This document shows positions 1 through 12,564 of a stretch of 64,000 nucleotides of DNA, in pieces. This DNA comes from Allacma fusca. Its lineage: Eukaryota; Arthropoda; Collembola; Symphypleona; Sminthuridae. Position 1 is the first letter of the stretch, and the number at the start of each line of letters is the position of its first letter. Both the position numbers and the translations under genes were made by a program. The notes beneath the pieces are model-generated. The model did no database searches, was not told the DNA's origin, and was given only the letters and a program-made list of their open reading frames with translations. The stretch lies in contig OX359246.1 in the NCBI GenBank assembly GCA_947179485.1, positions 34,823,632-34,887,631 of the forward strand. Direction: 5' to 3'.

Positions 1-1733
1 ATATATTGATTTAGTGACAAATGAGCCAGTCACTCTTACCTTGAAAGCTCTTCTTCCGGACGCTTCTAAAACTTATCCAAAGGTGAGGATTGAATGTGGG
101 GTTTTCAATTTCGGAGTGTTCAAGATCAGGGTTGTGTTTGTGAGATGTTTTTTTATGGTTTTAAAAATTAATGATTGATTTTTGTGTCAATTTTATTTTT
201 AGATTAACTATGCGGGTAGGATTTTAGGCCCTAAAGGAACTTATTTGAAGGCTCTGAAGGCTGAGACGAAGACTCGGATGGTAATCTTGGGGAGAGGAAC
301 ATTGAAAGACAAAGCCAAGGTTTATTTCTTTGTACGATACTGAGCTCGGGGTTTCCCTTCGGGTTTTAGAAGTTTGAGATGATCTTTTTGTATTTTAAAG
401 TGGTGGGTATTTATTATTGATGATGACTCAGGAAGATGAACTCAGAAATGGGAATGATCCGAATTATTCCCATTTGCATGAAGATATGCATGTGGAAATT
501 CAGGTAAGAGCTCCGGCTGCCGAAGCGTATGCTAAAATTGCGTATGCGCTTAAATGCTTGAGGATACAACTCTTGAACGATGGGAAGAATCTACCTTGGA
601 TAGCAAGTGCTACGACGCACGTGGATCAGGGTCGATTCGGAGGAAGTGATCCCAGCACTCCAGAGTATACGGATACTGGCACATTTTATCAACCTACTCA
701 ATCTCGGGTTAGTCAAGTTTTGCATCGAATCTCTCTTGAATGGAGTACTGTAGTACAGATTTGATTTAGGAATGAACTCTGAATCTGTTTGTCCAGCTTT
801 GTTTTTCGTGGTGTTTATCGTGTTGGTGTTTTCGATTAAACAACATAGTTTTTACGTTTTTGGTTTCTGTAGCTCAAGCCCTATTACAAACCTGTAGCTT
901 GTCATTCACCCGAGCCACGAATGTATGTTCCTCAGTCAGGAAGTACTGTAACTTCAGAGTCGATTAACAAAATGCGGTCGCTTTTGCACCGTTATTCGGA
1001 TGGAAAAGCATCACTTTCTTCAGCAACGCGGGTTTTTGATTCAGGTCGCAAGAATACGCTCACGTTTGAGCAAGAATCTCATCATTATGGTAAATTATAC
1101 CTTGATATACATACGCAGGGTGGGCATTTGGGAAAGAAACGTTTTTGGGCACATATAAATTTATTATTTCTGCTGGGTTTTAATTATTTTGCGAAACCAT
1201 CGTCAGTCAATACAATTTATGGCTTGAGGAAGAGATCGTTTTCAAATATTATGAATCCCAAGTAGGCTCCAAAATTGTTTTGTAAAAATTTTTAAATCCC
1301 CTAATACCTTTTTCAATCATTCGCTTTATTATGTTTTATATGTGTTCTTGATGTTTTGGAGACTTTAACTGAGACGATCTGCTTGAAAGAGATTTATATT
1401 TTATAGTTTACAACCGTTTATCCATGGTAGAAGATACAACTAATGCTACTATAAATCTTAAAAATACAGTGCAACCAGATATTGTTTTTAAGGACAACTG
1501 GAGTAGCATTCTTATTAAATTAACAAAACTAGTGTATTCGGTTTAATTTTAATTTGTACGTTTTATTTTCAGATGGTGATGACGACGCTCGCATCAAAAA
1601 CTCGAGGTCCGATTTCGTCGCTGCTCCAGAAATCCCGAAAGTATTGAGAGACAGGGATTCGGGTAGTAGCTGGAGATTTGCTTCCCAAGCCCAAACTCAT
1701 AGTCAGCGGTATGCTCCTTATAACAAGAAGTAG
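1..1733 (+). CDS. STAR-family KH RNA-binding protein, Sam68/KHDRBS-like (5' truncated)
   Basis: Five exons are readable: 1-82, 203-319, 432-707, 873-1089 and 1573-1733, with matching phases and GT/AG ends. The gene enters from the left edge, so the N-terminus is missing. Exon 2 has the KH signature GRILGPKG (the GxxG loop) followed by KALKAETKTRMVILGRG, typical of STAR proteins. Exon 3 continues with HLHEDMHVEIQV and an EAYAKIAYAL stretch, as in the QUA2-side half of Sam68-type KH domains. The C-terminus ends QRYAPYNKK, resembling the Arg/Pro/Tyr-rich nuclear localisation tail of STAR proteins. The family binds U/A-rich bipartite RNA motifs in the nucleus and regulates splicing. The stop is TAG at 1731-1733. 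Which STAR subfamily it belongs to (Sam68, kep1 or quaking-related) is inferred mainly from the EAYA segment, which favours Sam68/kep1. Confidence 0.88.
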
Positions 1734-3404
1734 TAAGGCATATATTGAAACTTCGGAATGAACACCTTGGATAGCATTATTCAGTACACGATTTGAACTA
1801 TTTGCATTACTAATCTTTAAGTGTCTTAAAGGAGAAAAACAAAGATGGAAAATAATTAATTGCATCTCCTAAATAGATATTTTAATTTAAGGTACAATGC
1901 GAAAAAAAACTAATGTCATTATGACAGCATAATACATCAGTGTACGTGATTTTGTTCGTTAATAGTTGTTAAAATTTCAGGTGAAATCCTCGGAATAATG
2001 GTTTTTTAGGATTTACGTTATACCTATATGTATTTTAGAGAGGGACTAGTTATTGCTTTATAAGAATTCGTCTAAAGAGCTAATAAATTGATAATTCCTA
2101 TAATTCCCCACTATTAGTAAGACATTCAATTTTCTGTGAGATTTGTCATGATTACATATGTGCCGTGATTATACAAAGTTCCTTTTGAATATGTTGGATT
2201 TGTAACTGTACATGCCTACATACGTGCCTTCATTTAATTACTGTAACATGAGTGTTGAACCATTGCCTCCAACAGTTATAGTATAAAACCAAACTGTTAC
2301 AACAGGAGAACACTTTCCCTTCGAAGTCCCCCAGAATCGGTAATTTTACAGAACGCAATTAAGGGTCCTCCGCACATGATACTGACCGTTCTATTTTATT
2401 GTATAAAAAACATTATGTGCCAGGCACTTCTCGGAATCTAGAACCTGCAATAAAGTATGAGCGAAATTATTTAATTAATTCAGGGGTGATGAGCTCATGC
2501 AACTGCATTTACTTACTCGTGCACAAAAACGAATGGTTTAAGTTCTGCTAAAAAATGATGACATTCTACAACTGAGTTTCGTTTCCGAGGTTTTAACGTA
2601 ATTTCTGCAGCTTATGCAGTTTGGAAAGTTTTACCTGGAGGGTTCAAATAAAAAAAAAGACACCCAGATTTTTGTGGAGACAGGGTATCTCCTATTCCCC
2701 AGTAATCAGGGTGGATTTATGCAATGATAAAACGTGGTGTGCATGGGAGCTAATCCAGGCAGTTCGAAGTAGTGCATAGAAGCTGGTGATAGACTTAACT
2801 GATGCAGTACAGAACAGACTACCTACCGTTATTAAATCAAAGCCAGTAATAATCAAACTAACAAATTTTAATGGGCAAATGCCTAAATACAGCTCAACTT
2901 TACATTTACCTCACTTTATACAGAAATATACAGGCGCTCAAATATGTACATGTTTTGGTAATATGAATACAAATATTACACCGTGCTGTGCAGTACAGAG
3001 ATGTACGACGGTGTGAGCAGAAGATTGTGAGGAAACTTGACGGGTGCGGTGGCGGTGCTGTCTCGATGTGACCCTAACACCTATGTTTGTGGTTGGCGTT
3101 GGCAGACACTGTTACTGCACAGTTTTCAGTAAACAGTAATTATATCTACATATTATGGTTCTCCAGGAAAAATGGAAACACTCCATTCATTCTCGCAGTA
3201 TCCCTGGTTTATTATTGTCAATTTTGATAAATATAATAACAGCAGCGGAATTTCTATACAAAATTGTTATTACAAGATATCAGAAACGTAATATTTGACT
3301 AGAGGTATCACTTTCCGTTCTGGAATTCAAATTATTGATATTACAAAAATCGCTTATGAAGACACATGTAATTATGGTTCCACCACTTATTTAAAACACA
3401 TTAA
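1734..3404. other. 3' UTR and intergenic DNA, no gene seen
   Basis: AT-rich sequence between the STAR gene and the convergent DBR1 gene. The longest ORF (2786-3016, +) has no recognisable motif, signal peptide or coding character. I see no RNA gene or structured repeat here. Confidence 0.6.
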
Positions 3405-3407
3405 AGT

Positions 3408-6400
3408 TTATTCATCTTCGTCCTGACTGTAAATCTGCTGATTTCTCCTCCGCTTCACCTCTGGTTCGCCTTTCCTGTCCAGTACGAATGAAATCCCTGA
3501 TTCTCCCAATGTTTCTGGTTCGCTTGTACTCTCTAGTCCAAAACCTGGGCCCATTATCGACCGCAAGATTTCTATATCTCGTCTCCCACCTTGGGTCTTC
3601 TCTCCAATATCTGTACTTTGTTCATCGTCTTCAGATTTCGGAGGGGGTAAAATAAGCTTATTGTTAGATGGTTGCATCGACTCAATTCTAGAATTGTCCT
3701 TGCTATTTCCTAAAGCAACACTACTCAGTGCTCCGGTTGCATCCTCATCGTCTAAGGATATTTCATCCGGATTAAGAGATATCTAGATACATAATAAACA
3801 TTAATTTTTATAGTTTACGATAATTCCTTAAAGTATGAAACCAATACTAGATGTAAATAATAATCTAATGTTACCTGACTGTATGAGTCCTCATTGTACG
3901 TAATATCCAACTGAGAAACGTCTGGATCTAAAGGAAAATTAGTACCTTCCTCACTTTCAAAAGACGCTGGAGCTAATGATCCCATCAATCTTAAAGGATC
4001 CCTGATATTAAGTTTAGCACAAAATTCAGTAGTTTGGGGGTTAGCCTGAAATTTTAAGAAATTAAAAAGCATGTTAGAGTTGATCACGTACATCTGTTTT
4101 ACAGAACTTGAACTTTCACATTAACTGTTGCGATATTTGGATATATAAAATATAAAGTGTGCAAAGAATTACGGATTCTACTCATAGCCAGTCATAAAAA
4201 AATCTGTCATACATAGTACTGTTAAGGTGACGATAAAAATTGCCAGTTAAAATAAATTCGAGCTCTTGCAAACATTTTCCGTTAGTATACATCAAATCAT
4301 TGAATGAAGATTTCATTGCAACCTGTCCGGCTAAGCATCCCTTTTTTGTAAACTAAAAAGGAAAGATGGGTATTCGAAAGAGCTCCAATCCAATATTTTG
4401 TCAACTTTCATGGACACATTTAAAAATGTGAAAAAAACTGTGAAGTCGTAACATGATCAAAAAGGACAACTACCAAAACGTATATTTTCATAGTTTAATG
4501 GTAAAAACACTCCTGTAATGCCCCATTTTAAAACTATTACGTCAACTAGATTTTCAACATTTCGGACGCCCTTACCTCCCCTATGAATTGACATTGCAAT
4601 TAGGAAATGCATTAAAATTTAGTACATCTGAACGTAAAAACGATTCAATACATTATTATTTCAGTAACCAGTTAACCTCTGCCTGACTAAAGGGGAATAT
4701 TGCACTTGAGCTACTTTTTTGCTCATAATAGCTGGCATTCCAAACACGGTGATGGTTTTCGGTAACCCCACCTTCTAATAATTAAAGAATTGCGCCTAAG
4801 CATGCATTTATTAAGACCAACACATCCAACCTGAATTACTATCACAATTATTAGGAACTAACACTGCAAGAAGTAACTAGCTGTATTTATTCAAAATAGT
4901 TGTTGAACTTACAACGGGAAAAGCACGTTCTGGTTGCTGGCCCTCCACATAAATTTTTGCGGTTTGTGAGAAGTTGTCAGGAACAGAAAAGTTTCCCTCC
5001 AATATCTCATTAACATCAGTTATTTCCTCTGCGGTAGGGGAATAGTCAAATCTGAAATATTTTTGTGCATTCACATTACAAAATAAATATTTGTAAGTCA
5101 TTAAAATTGGAGTGTTTAGACACCGTATGTTAATGAAGATACACAATAAAAATAAGCTTTAACGTTCAAGAGATTTAATATCGTACCTGTGAGAGCCCGT
5201 TTCGTTCGGCATGTAGCAAAGTGTACTTTTGGCCTGCAACAATCCATCAGTGGACCTCAAAATTGCAAGCCATTCTGGGTCATAGCTTAGTTTTAAATCA
5301 GTAGTAACAGCCTCAACTGGAATTTCTAAAATCTGGAATTTTAAAACAGTTGTGAAAACTATGTCAAAGTTAAAAATTGCAATAGAAAACAGATACCTAA
5401 ATGGTAGAAGTCACCTGCAAAAATGGACGTTTTGGCAGTACTTTATCCAAAGCTAGGAACTGGGTTGATTTTTCAATACATGGTCTCCTGGTAGTCTCGT
5501 CTAAATCTTGGTCATTCCCTATTAATCGGACGCTTCCTTCCCCTGCTTCAATCTCACTGGGTGTTTGTACTGTGTCCGTCTGACTAAACGGAACGATAGC
5601 GGCGAACTTCACGTGAAGGTGAGCGGAGAACCAGTATCGAGGTTGAAGTTGATTCAGTAGTTCACATAATGGTCGGCTTCCCAGTTCGTTTCTCTCAATT
5701 TCATTCCTGTTTAAAGATAATGTATCTTTGAATACTTGCACTCCATATATTTAATATATTAAATTCCACATACGAAATTCGGCTTATATTAAAACTGAAA
5801 GGAGTAGCGACAACAGTGTTTCGAAATATTGCTGCTCTCAACGCTTTTAAAGTCCCTATCTCGATTTGGGCAATACTTAGCACCTTTAGTTTCAATGTAG
5901 ACTGTTAAAAAAATATACAGGCACTGAGAGGAAATATTGAGAACAAAATTTACCTGAAAAATGGCTTCATCCGAACAAGTTTATTAGTGTTTCCGTACGC
6001 ATGTATTCCCTTAGGCCAATCATGAGACAACATAATGTCAACAGGAGTTTTAATCTTGAGATTGTTGGTGTACATAGAAAGAACGAAAATGTAAATAATT
6101 TTAATTATCTGCATTCGCGCAGTTCGAAGCTACATCACTTATTTATATAGTCAATAGTTGTTTTTGCAAGATTGATTAAAATCCTTCAAGAAGTAACATG
6201 AATTGGGGGGGGGGGGGGGAGGAATCTTTTTCAAAGATATGTTGAATCTTTTTAAATGGGTGTAAAAAAGTGCATCGCTAGGACTACGTGAGTAGATATT
6301 TGATGAACTCTTGAAGCCCATTCGCAGGGTTCTAGCTAACACATACAGATAGGAAGCTCATAACAATGAAGTTCTGTCTACCGTCTAATTAAACCCAACT

Positions 6401-7539
6401 CACCTGTTTTAGGCGAAATACATCTAAATTTCGGTAGTGATACACACTCCTCATGGTACTGTTGTCATACGGAGGAGATTCATATCGTCCTTTCAGGTAG
6501 TCATGTCCCTAGAACACATTAAAAAACCAGCCGAACTCCAATAAAATATAAGATATCCAAATAAATGTCAACATCGGCACCAACAAACATAGGAGCACAC
6601 ACACACAACACACGAGTCACACTAACTTCATTCTTTGATTTGGTGAAAGACCGGTCAAATTCTAACTACCGATATCTGAGTTATTATAAATGGTTTCTGT
6701 AAAAAAAAAGCCCGGTAAAACCAAAATCCCCGCTTAAACAATACCATGCTACCGAACCTTTCATAATCCCTTCCCCTATAGACCCACCAAAGAAACTTGT
6801 TTTTAAATACAATTTCTATACATGGAATAATAGTATTAAAAGATTAAAACCATTTAAATTCTACTGTTAATTATTTCATCCAAGCCCAGTACGACAACGT
6901 GTGGTAAAAACCAGTTCGAGCAGCAAGCTCATACTCAGTACTGAGTTTGTTGAGATTACTTAATCTTTCTAATTATCAGCGACAATACTCAAATGAAATT
7001 CTTTATGCCAGTTCAACCTTGTAAATTCCCGAGACACCCGCAATCCGAAGAGGTCCAAATTTCAAGACAGTGGCATATCCACAGTAATATATATTTGGGG
7101 CAACCCATCCCCCGTACGGTAATTCTTGCAAATAATTCGAAGCCTCGTGGTTACCCCCAATGAACAGAGTTGGAATAGGAGCTTTTTTCTTTCCCGAGTA
7201 GTATCTATTGGAACAAAATTACAAAATTGATTCATTTTAATTACTAATTAAAATACTTGTCAAATTAGATGTAAAAAACTATACAATATAATAATAGAAA
7301 AATAAAAATCCTTTCTACCTATGGAAGTCATGCATAGCTTGATACTTGATAGGGCAAGCCATGCATCTCAAATCCGTCATATTACGGACACTTTGGAAGT
7401 CCCCACAACATAATACAAGATCAATTTTGATACTCCGTTGAGTCTCTATATTCTCAATTACTTCATAGATCTTGTCCACCTCTCCGTGACTACATCCCAC
7501 AACGGCCACATGCAACTTACTCACAGCTGGGTCACTCAT
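3408..7539 (-). CDS. DBR1: Lariat debranching enzyme
   Basis: Complete minus-strand gene in nine exons: 7319-7539, 7018-7204, 6404-6508, 5954-6054, 5415-5706, 5187-5332, 4913-5051, 3875-4045 and 3408-3782. All junctions keep frame and give 578 aa, close to the size of animal DBR1. The enzyme hydrolyses the 2'-5' branch of excised intron lariats in the nucleus. Metallophosphoesterase motifs appear in order: GCSHGEVD near residue 15 (family-typical Cys where other members have Asp), [21 protein letters not shown] and SAHLHVKF. The C-terminal half (exons 6-9) is family-variable, acidic, and ends with a Lys/Arg cluster (KRRRNQQ). The start ATG at 7539 is the first Met, just before the conserved [12 protein letters not shown]. 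The TAA stop at 3408-3410 lies inside an AATAAA hexamer, a possible polyadenylation signal. Confidence 0.96.
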
Positions 7540-8158
7540 TGTAATTAATATTTAAAATATTAATTGTAATATATCCAGGGTCTTGATTGTAAATTATCTG
7601 ATTGAATCAATAATTTATTCTGCAAACTTTCCAGTCTTCAATGACTTTAAATTTCTCCAATAATTATATGATATATAGCTCTTAACCATAAGCGAATTAA
7701 ATTAAAAATTTTAACAAAAAATCCAACCCAAGCGGTCACACATAAATCAGGAAATAGCACAATAATCAAATATAAAAACGAATACTTCCGCTTTATTGCT
7801 CACTAAATTTGTAATTGTCACCTTTACTTTTAAATGTCTGCTTGGAATTTCAAAAAACAACGGACCGTTTCTGTCAGTGTGTTAACGAACATTGATAATT
7901 ATTTTAACACAACCTGAGTCAGAGTGTCAGAGTCCCTCCACAAATCTAAACATGCACGACACAAGCACAAGCAAGCACACACGATGGTGGTTATTGTGAT
8001 TTTTAATGCGTGGATTCGTCCAATCTCTTCTAACATGTATGATTTTAAATACCGCGACTTCCACTTCACATGACTGCTTCCAAGCACCCAGCCCAACAGC
8101 AGCACAGCAGGCTGTCATCTGAAGCTGTCTCCGTTCGATTTTTTTCGGATAGAGCAAT
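7540..8158. other. Upstream region of DBR1, no gene seen
   Basis: Holds the DBR1 5' flank. Overlapping minus-strand ORFs at 7899-8238 have no recognisable motif or splice logic and are likely chance ORFs. Confidence 0.5.
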
Positions 8159-8486
8159 AACCGGTTTTTATTGGACAGTGGATTTATTTTGATAGTATTA
8201 ATTATGGTCATTTTATACCAACCTATACAACAGGACAAGGCCGGTTAGAACCGGATTTTGACCAATAAATACCAGGTCATTTCTTGCCACTTGGCAACCC
8301 TGTGCTCATGCATGAGAAATATTAGCCAAGTCGGTGGTACGTTTAGGTTAAAACCGGTTTTTATTGGACTGGATTTATTTGTATAGTATTAATTATGGCC
8401 ATTTAATACCAACCTATACTACAGGTCCAGACCGGTTAGAATCGGATTTTAATAAATAATGACCAGGGATTTCTTGCCAACCCTGA
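8159..8486. repeat. Tandem duplication of a ~140-bp unit
   Basis: Two diverged direct copies lie at 8159-8303 and 8352-8486. Each starts ACCGGTTTTTATTGGAC and runs through TAGTATTAATTATGG, ACCAACCTATAC and CCGGTTAGAA to TTCTTGCCA...ACCCTG. They are clearly homologous with several indels. No coding potential is seen. Confidence 0.8.
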
Positions 8487-10012
8487 TAGTGAAAGTATAA
8501 AAAATCAAGTTTCTGGTAGATTTTGCAAAAATCATGGATTTACTTGTAATTTTTGTCAAGTTTATAGATTTTTTTAATTCTTTAAGCGCATATAAACCTC
8601 AAAAACAATCAAAATTTCGGTTGGATTGTTCAACTCACGCGAATTCTCATTAAATTTTCTGAAAACCGAATGTTCCAATATATTTTTAAAAAAGCCAAAA
8701 TGTATACGGAAGAATGACAAGGCCAAAACATTTGAGTTTTCCAAATCTTTCTGGCATTATTCGCTCTTCTCTGTTTTTACGGATCATGCCCACACATTTC
8801 TCAATGTAGGGACTGGTGAGATTGTATTTTGGAGAGCCCATAAAATGCCCTATGAACTAGTTCTAAAAAGAGGGCTGAAATGCAATTTCGGCCGGGATCA
8901 AAAATTCGCTGGGCTTAAAATCCTGAAAATACAGTTGTTTCAGGTGTTGCTTGAAAATGGAAAAATATGCGATTTTTTTTCGATATTGTGCCATCATCTT
9001 TTATAAACGTTAGGGGGAGAAAGAATAAAAAACGCCGGTATATATTTAGCGTTTGAGAAGTGTCTAAAAAGATATTCCAGACTTACATATTGGTTGGTGT
9101 TTTAAATAATTACTAAAAAATGCTAAAATAAATTTGTGTTTTTTTATAGGTTATAGTTTTGACCATACTAAGCCTTATGCAAGAATTTTGAAGACTACTC
9201 TGAACACAGAACAAGACTACACCCTGGGATTTTACGTATTTAGAGCTTTATTAAGTTGTAAACACTGAATTTAGAAAGTACGAGTGTGCATGCATATGCA
9301 TACCTCTGCATTATTTAATGTATAATAATTAAAGGTCACTACAAAACATTTGTCGGCTAGAGCTGAATTTTACGAGCGGAGTGGAACTTGTTTGAGACCT
9401 CCATTCTAATATTAATTTTTGTGCAGACTTTCTAAAAATCCAAACATTGTCCTACTCACATATCGCTGCTGAAAAGGCAAAATGATCTACGCGCGCATGC
9501 TTTTGTGCAGGACTAAAACTATTTTGCCACTTTAGCAACGATTTGTACATCTCTGCACCATGCTATGCAGAGTTCAAATGAGTGAGGAAGTAGTTATTTT
9601 AAAAAAAGAATTACATTCGCATATTTTAATTCAAAAGTGAAATTAAAGTTTGATTATTATTAATTAAAGCTTGATTCTGAAGACTTTTGTAGCAAATCTC
9701 TGCTTCTCAAAATGTAACATCATATAATTATCTAATTAAATCTAATTAATTGAGTATTTAAGACACAAGAAGTCTACAATGTGACGCAAGGTTAATTACA
9801 GCAAATCTTGTTTTGAAAATTTGGCCTGACTACACATTTTTGACTTCCTTTTACACAGGTGTAGTAACATCATTTGAATAATATGGATATACAAATGCAA
9901 TTAAATGCTATAGCAGCCTGCAGTACATACCAAATCCAGCCAGCATTTGTATACACCATATTTCTTGAGGAGGGATCAAAATTTACGGCCGCAACCGCCG
10001 GATACTGTTTGT
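8487..10012. other. Intergenic, no supported gene
   Basis: One plus ORF (8626-9006, 126 codons) has no recognisable domain and lies in AT-rich repeat-like DNA. A degenerate copy of the GCAAAATG foldback family occurs near 9466-9550 (ATATCGCTGCTGAAAAGGCAAAATGATC and a partial reverse copy). Nothing else is supported. Confidence 0.5.
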
Positions 10013-10013
10013 G

Positions 10014-11630
10014 ACGCTACAGAGATGCGCATCCACGTTTCCGTTACGTTACGTTACACTATTACTATAGCTTTTAAAATTTACTTTAATTATCATTACA
10101 TTACTTAATTTCATACGAAAAATTCAGCGTTACCGTTCCGTTACTATGAAGCAACGGTAATATTCCAGCGTTAGTTTTTGTTACCATTTAAAAATAAAAC
10201 ATAACCGTTACTTTCCGTTACTGTTATTAGTGTTTCTTGTCAATTGCAAGTTAACCGCAATTACTAGTTGAACTTGCAAGTTCGGTTCAACTGCGGTTAT
10301 TTTACACCAGGGAATTGCAATTGTCGGTGCAAGTGCAATTTCCGTGTACTTAAATTGCAATTACAAAAGCATTAAATAAATTACCGGTTAAGCAAAACTG
10401 AAATTGCAAGAAATCAATTGCAATTACAAGTACTGCAAAAAATTGCAAGTTTAAAAATACTTATCAATTTAATTGCAACTTGCAACCGTTTCGAATTTGA
10501 ACGCAAAATTCCACAAATGCACCAACAAGTCATTCCGCTCTAATAACTACAGTAATGTACATAATCACAAATACTGCCTCAACGAGTGTAGTTACTATAC
10601 TTACTGTACATTTTCGTCGGTGAGGAAGCAAAATGATCCTTTTGCCTCTTCGCCGACGATTTATACTATTTATTAGTTAACTTGCAATTACAAATTGCAA
10701 TTGCACTTGCAATTATACTTATCGGTTCAATTATATCAAAATGTTTTTGCAATTGCCTTGCCAACTGCAAGCAACTTATGAACTAATTGCAAGTTCAACT
10801 TCGGATATTTGCAAAATCTAATTGACACATTTTAGCAAGTACAAGTTACGACATTTCTGGTCCTTGCATTATCAATTATAATTGCAATTGCAAGTTCGGT
10901 TATTCCCAATCTTTGCACCGACAGAAATACTAATTGTTATTATTATTGTCCGCTCGTTATAAACTAAAATGTCAAACAACTAGGGTCACCGGAAGTTCCT
11001 GGTAAGTCGGAATTTCTGCGTAAAGGCATTTACAGTTTTTCTGTAGTTCTTGGTTTACCTGCTATGTGATCCACTTCTCGACTACCCCGTGTGGTAATCT
11101 CGTCATTTGTCCATTTTGAAGTTCATTTTTCTACTTTTACTAGCGTCAGTATTCCAAATGATTAGTTCTTGTCTATTTAAAGCGTAGGTACAACCAAATC
11201 TTAAATCGTAAGCCGATTACACTTCTGAGCAAAGCATGTAGATTAAGCAAAACAAAGAGCCAACAACATTTGGAAGTCATGTTTTCAATAATACACACAA
11301 ATGATGCTCAATGTGTTCACAACCAACGGAAGTTTTTAACATTTTCCCAGTTTTTTATATGCGCAGTCACTCCAAACAAAGCCAATAATAGCAAAAAAGG
11401 AGTGCAAAAATATGTACGTACATGCAGTCATTCATTTGGTAGCGTTGCGTTACGTTACAATAGCATTTTCTGTTTACACTCGCTTAAACGTTATAGTTAT
11501 TCCGATAAACGTTTAGCACACTCTCGTTCCGTTACCGTTACGTTATTACCTGGTCCAAATATAGACCGTTACGTTAAAAAACGGCGTTATTGCGTTATTG
11601 TTGGGTAAAAGTAACGTAACGGGCGCATCA
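10014..11630. repeat. Nested repeat: CGTTAC-rich outer arms around a TTGCAA-rich core
   Basis: The outer arms are inverted. The left arm (10014-10215) reads ATGCGCATCCACGTTTCCGTTAC. The right arm (about 11440-11630) ends GTAACGTAACGGGCGCATCACTG. Both carry many CGTTAC copies, a layout seen in hAT-type MITEs with subterminal repeats. The core (about 10235-10925) is dense in ATTGCAA/TTGCAAT on both strands and itself contains a small foldback. ORFs inside are incidental. Confidence 0.6.
10613..10661. repeat. Short near-perfect foldback (CGTCGG...CCGACG) of the GCAAAATG family
   Basis: CGTCGGTGAGGAAGCAAAA is followed within 6 nt by TTTTGCCTCTTCGCCGACG, forming a ~19-bp stem. The same arm sequence recurs at about 9466, 16108, 20860 and 49640, so this is a minimal copy of a dispersed inverted-repeat family. 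Confidence 0.75.
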
Positions 11631-11764
11631 CTGGACGCAAGATCACATATTATTAACAAACTTTTTTGGCAACAATAATGCCCTAATAAAATTGAGAATC
11701 ACAAGTCAAATCTCTGACTTCTTTGAGTAACTGTCTACAGAGATAAGTGCAAATGATTAGTAGA

Positions 11765-11918
11765 CATGGGTGGATTTACGGGGTGGCCCACCCTGGCCCG
11801 GCCAGGGTAAAAAAATGTTGACTAAGGCCCACAGATTGCAGATATCGTGTCTAAAGGCCCACAAATCTATTTTGAGCGTTAGGGCCAGGGTAAAAATTAT
11901 TTTATTAATCCACCCCTG
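11765..11918. mobile_element. 154-bp hAT-like MITE with perfect 8-bp target duplication
   Basis: The element begins CATGGGTGGATTTA and ends TTAATCCACCCCTG, an imperfect terminal inverted repeat of about 13 bp. It is flanked on both sides by TTAGTAGA (11757-11764 and 11919-11926). The length, CA...TG ends and 8-bp duplication fit a non-autonomous hAT element. It has no coding capacity. Confidence 0.85.
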
Positions 11919-12460
11919 TTAGTAGATCATTCGAATAAGCATTTTATATAAATGTATTTTTAGTCACTCATATGTCAAAAATGTATTTCATATTTTCACA
12001 GGTTTAAACGAAGCATTAACATTAGCAAAATTATAATTAAAATTTAAAGGATATTTTACCATCGAAGATATTTGATGGCTCTAAACGCAATGATAGCCAA
12101 AGTTCAGAAAAACTAGAAAGAAAGTGAGTTGAGTTTCTGACAGACGTACTCCACAACTCTGGAATATTCCAGCCATCCGTAAATAATTACATGTGTTTAT
12201 TTAAATGTAAATAAATGAAGCATCAAAATAGCCGGATGCCACATACACGGTCAAGTCTTGCATATGACAGAAGACACGTTGTAATCCCAGGATTACTTAC
12301 ACATTAAACTTTCACTTGTACAAAATAAGCCTTGCTGCTGCTGTCAGTTTCGTGTGAAAAGATATCCCCATTGACAAGGTCATAATCCAAACTTGCTTTT
12401 CATTTGCTTCCAAATCCATTATACTCTTATACATCTCAAGGTCTGGTATTTCCATATTTG

Positions 12461-12497
12461 TATAAATACTCAATGAATTTACCGGTTAACATCATTC
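12461..12497 (+). promoter_or_regulatory. Core promoter of the Gly/Ser/Tyr-repeat gene
   Basis: A TATAAATA box at 12461-12468 is followed about 31 bp later by an initiator-like TCATTC (12492-12497). This is the same TATA/initiator arrangement used by the three SAPAP paralogues at 55.8-62.5 kb. The start codon lies about 70 bp downstream. Confidence 0.65.
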
Positions 12498-12564
12498 GAG
12501 CTTTCCGATCTCAGAGTAAACTACCGAAAATCTTCCAAGACCAACCAACCCTTCCAACCTCAAA

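Noticed and set aside
1569-1865. Minus ORF over the last STAR exon
   Set aside because: The plus strand carries an in-phase exon ending in a STAR-like C-terminus. The minus frame has no support.
8626-9006. 126-codon plus ORF
   Set aside because: No domain, no promoter or splice logic, and set in repeat-rich AT DNA. Probably chance.
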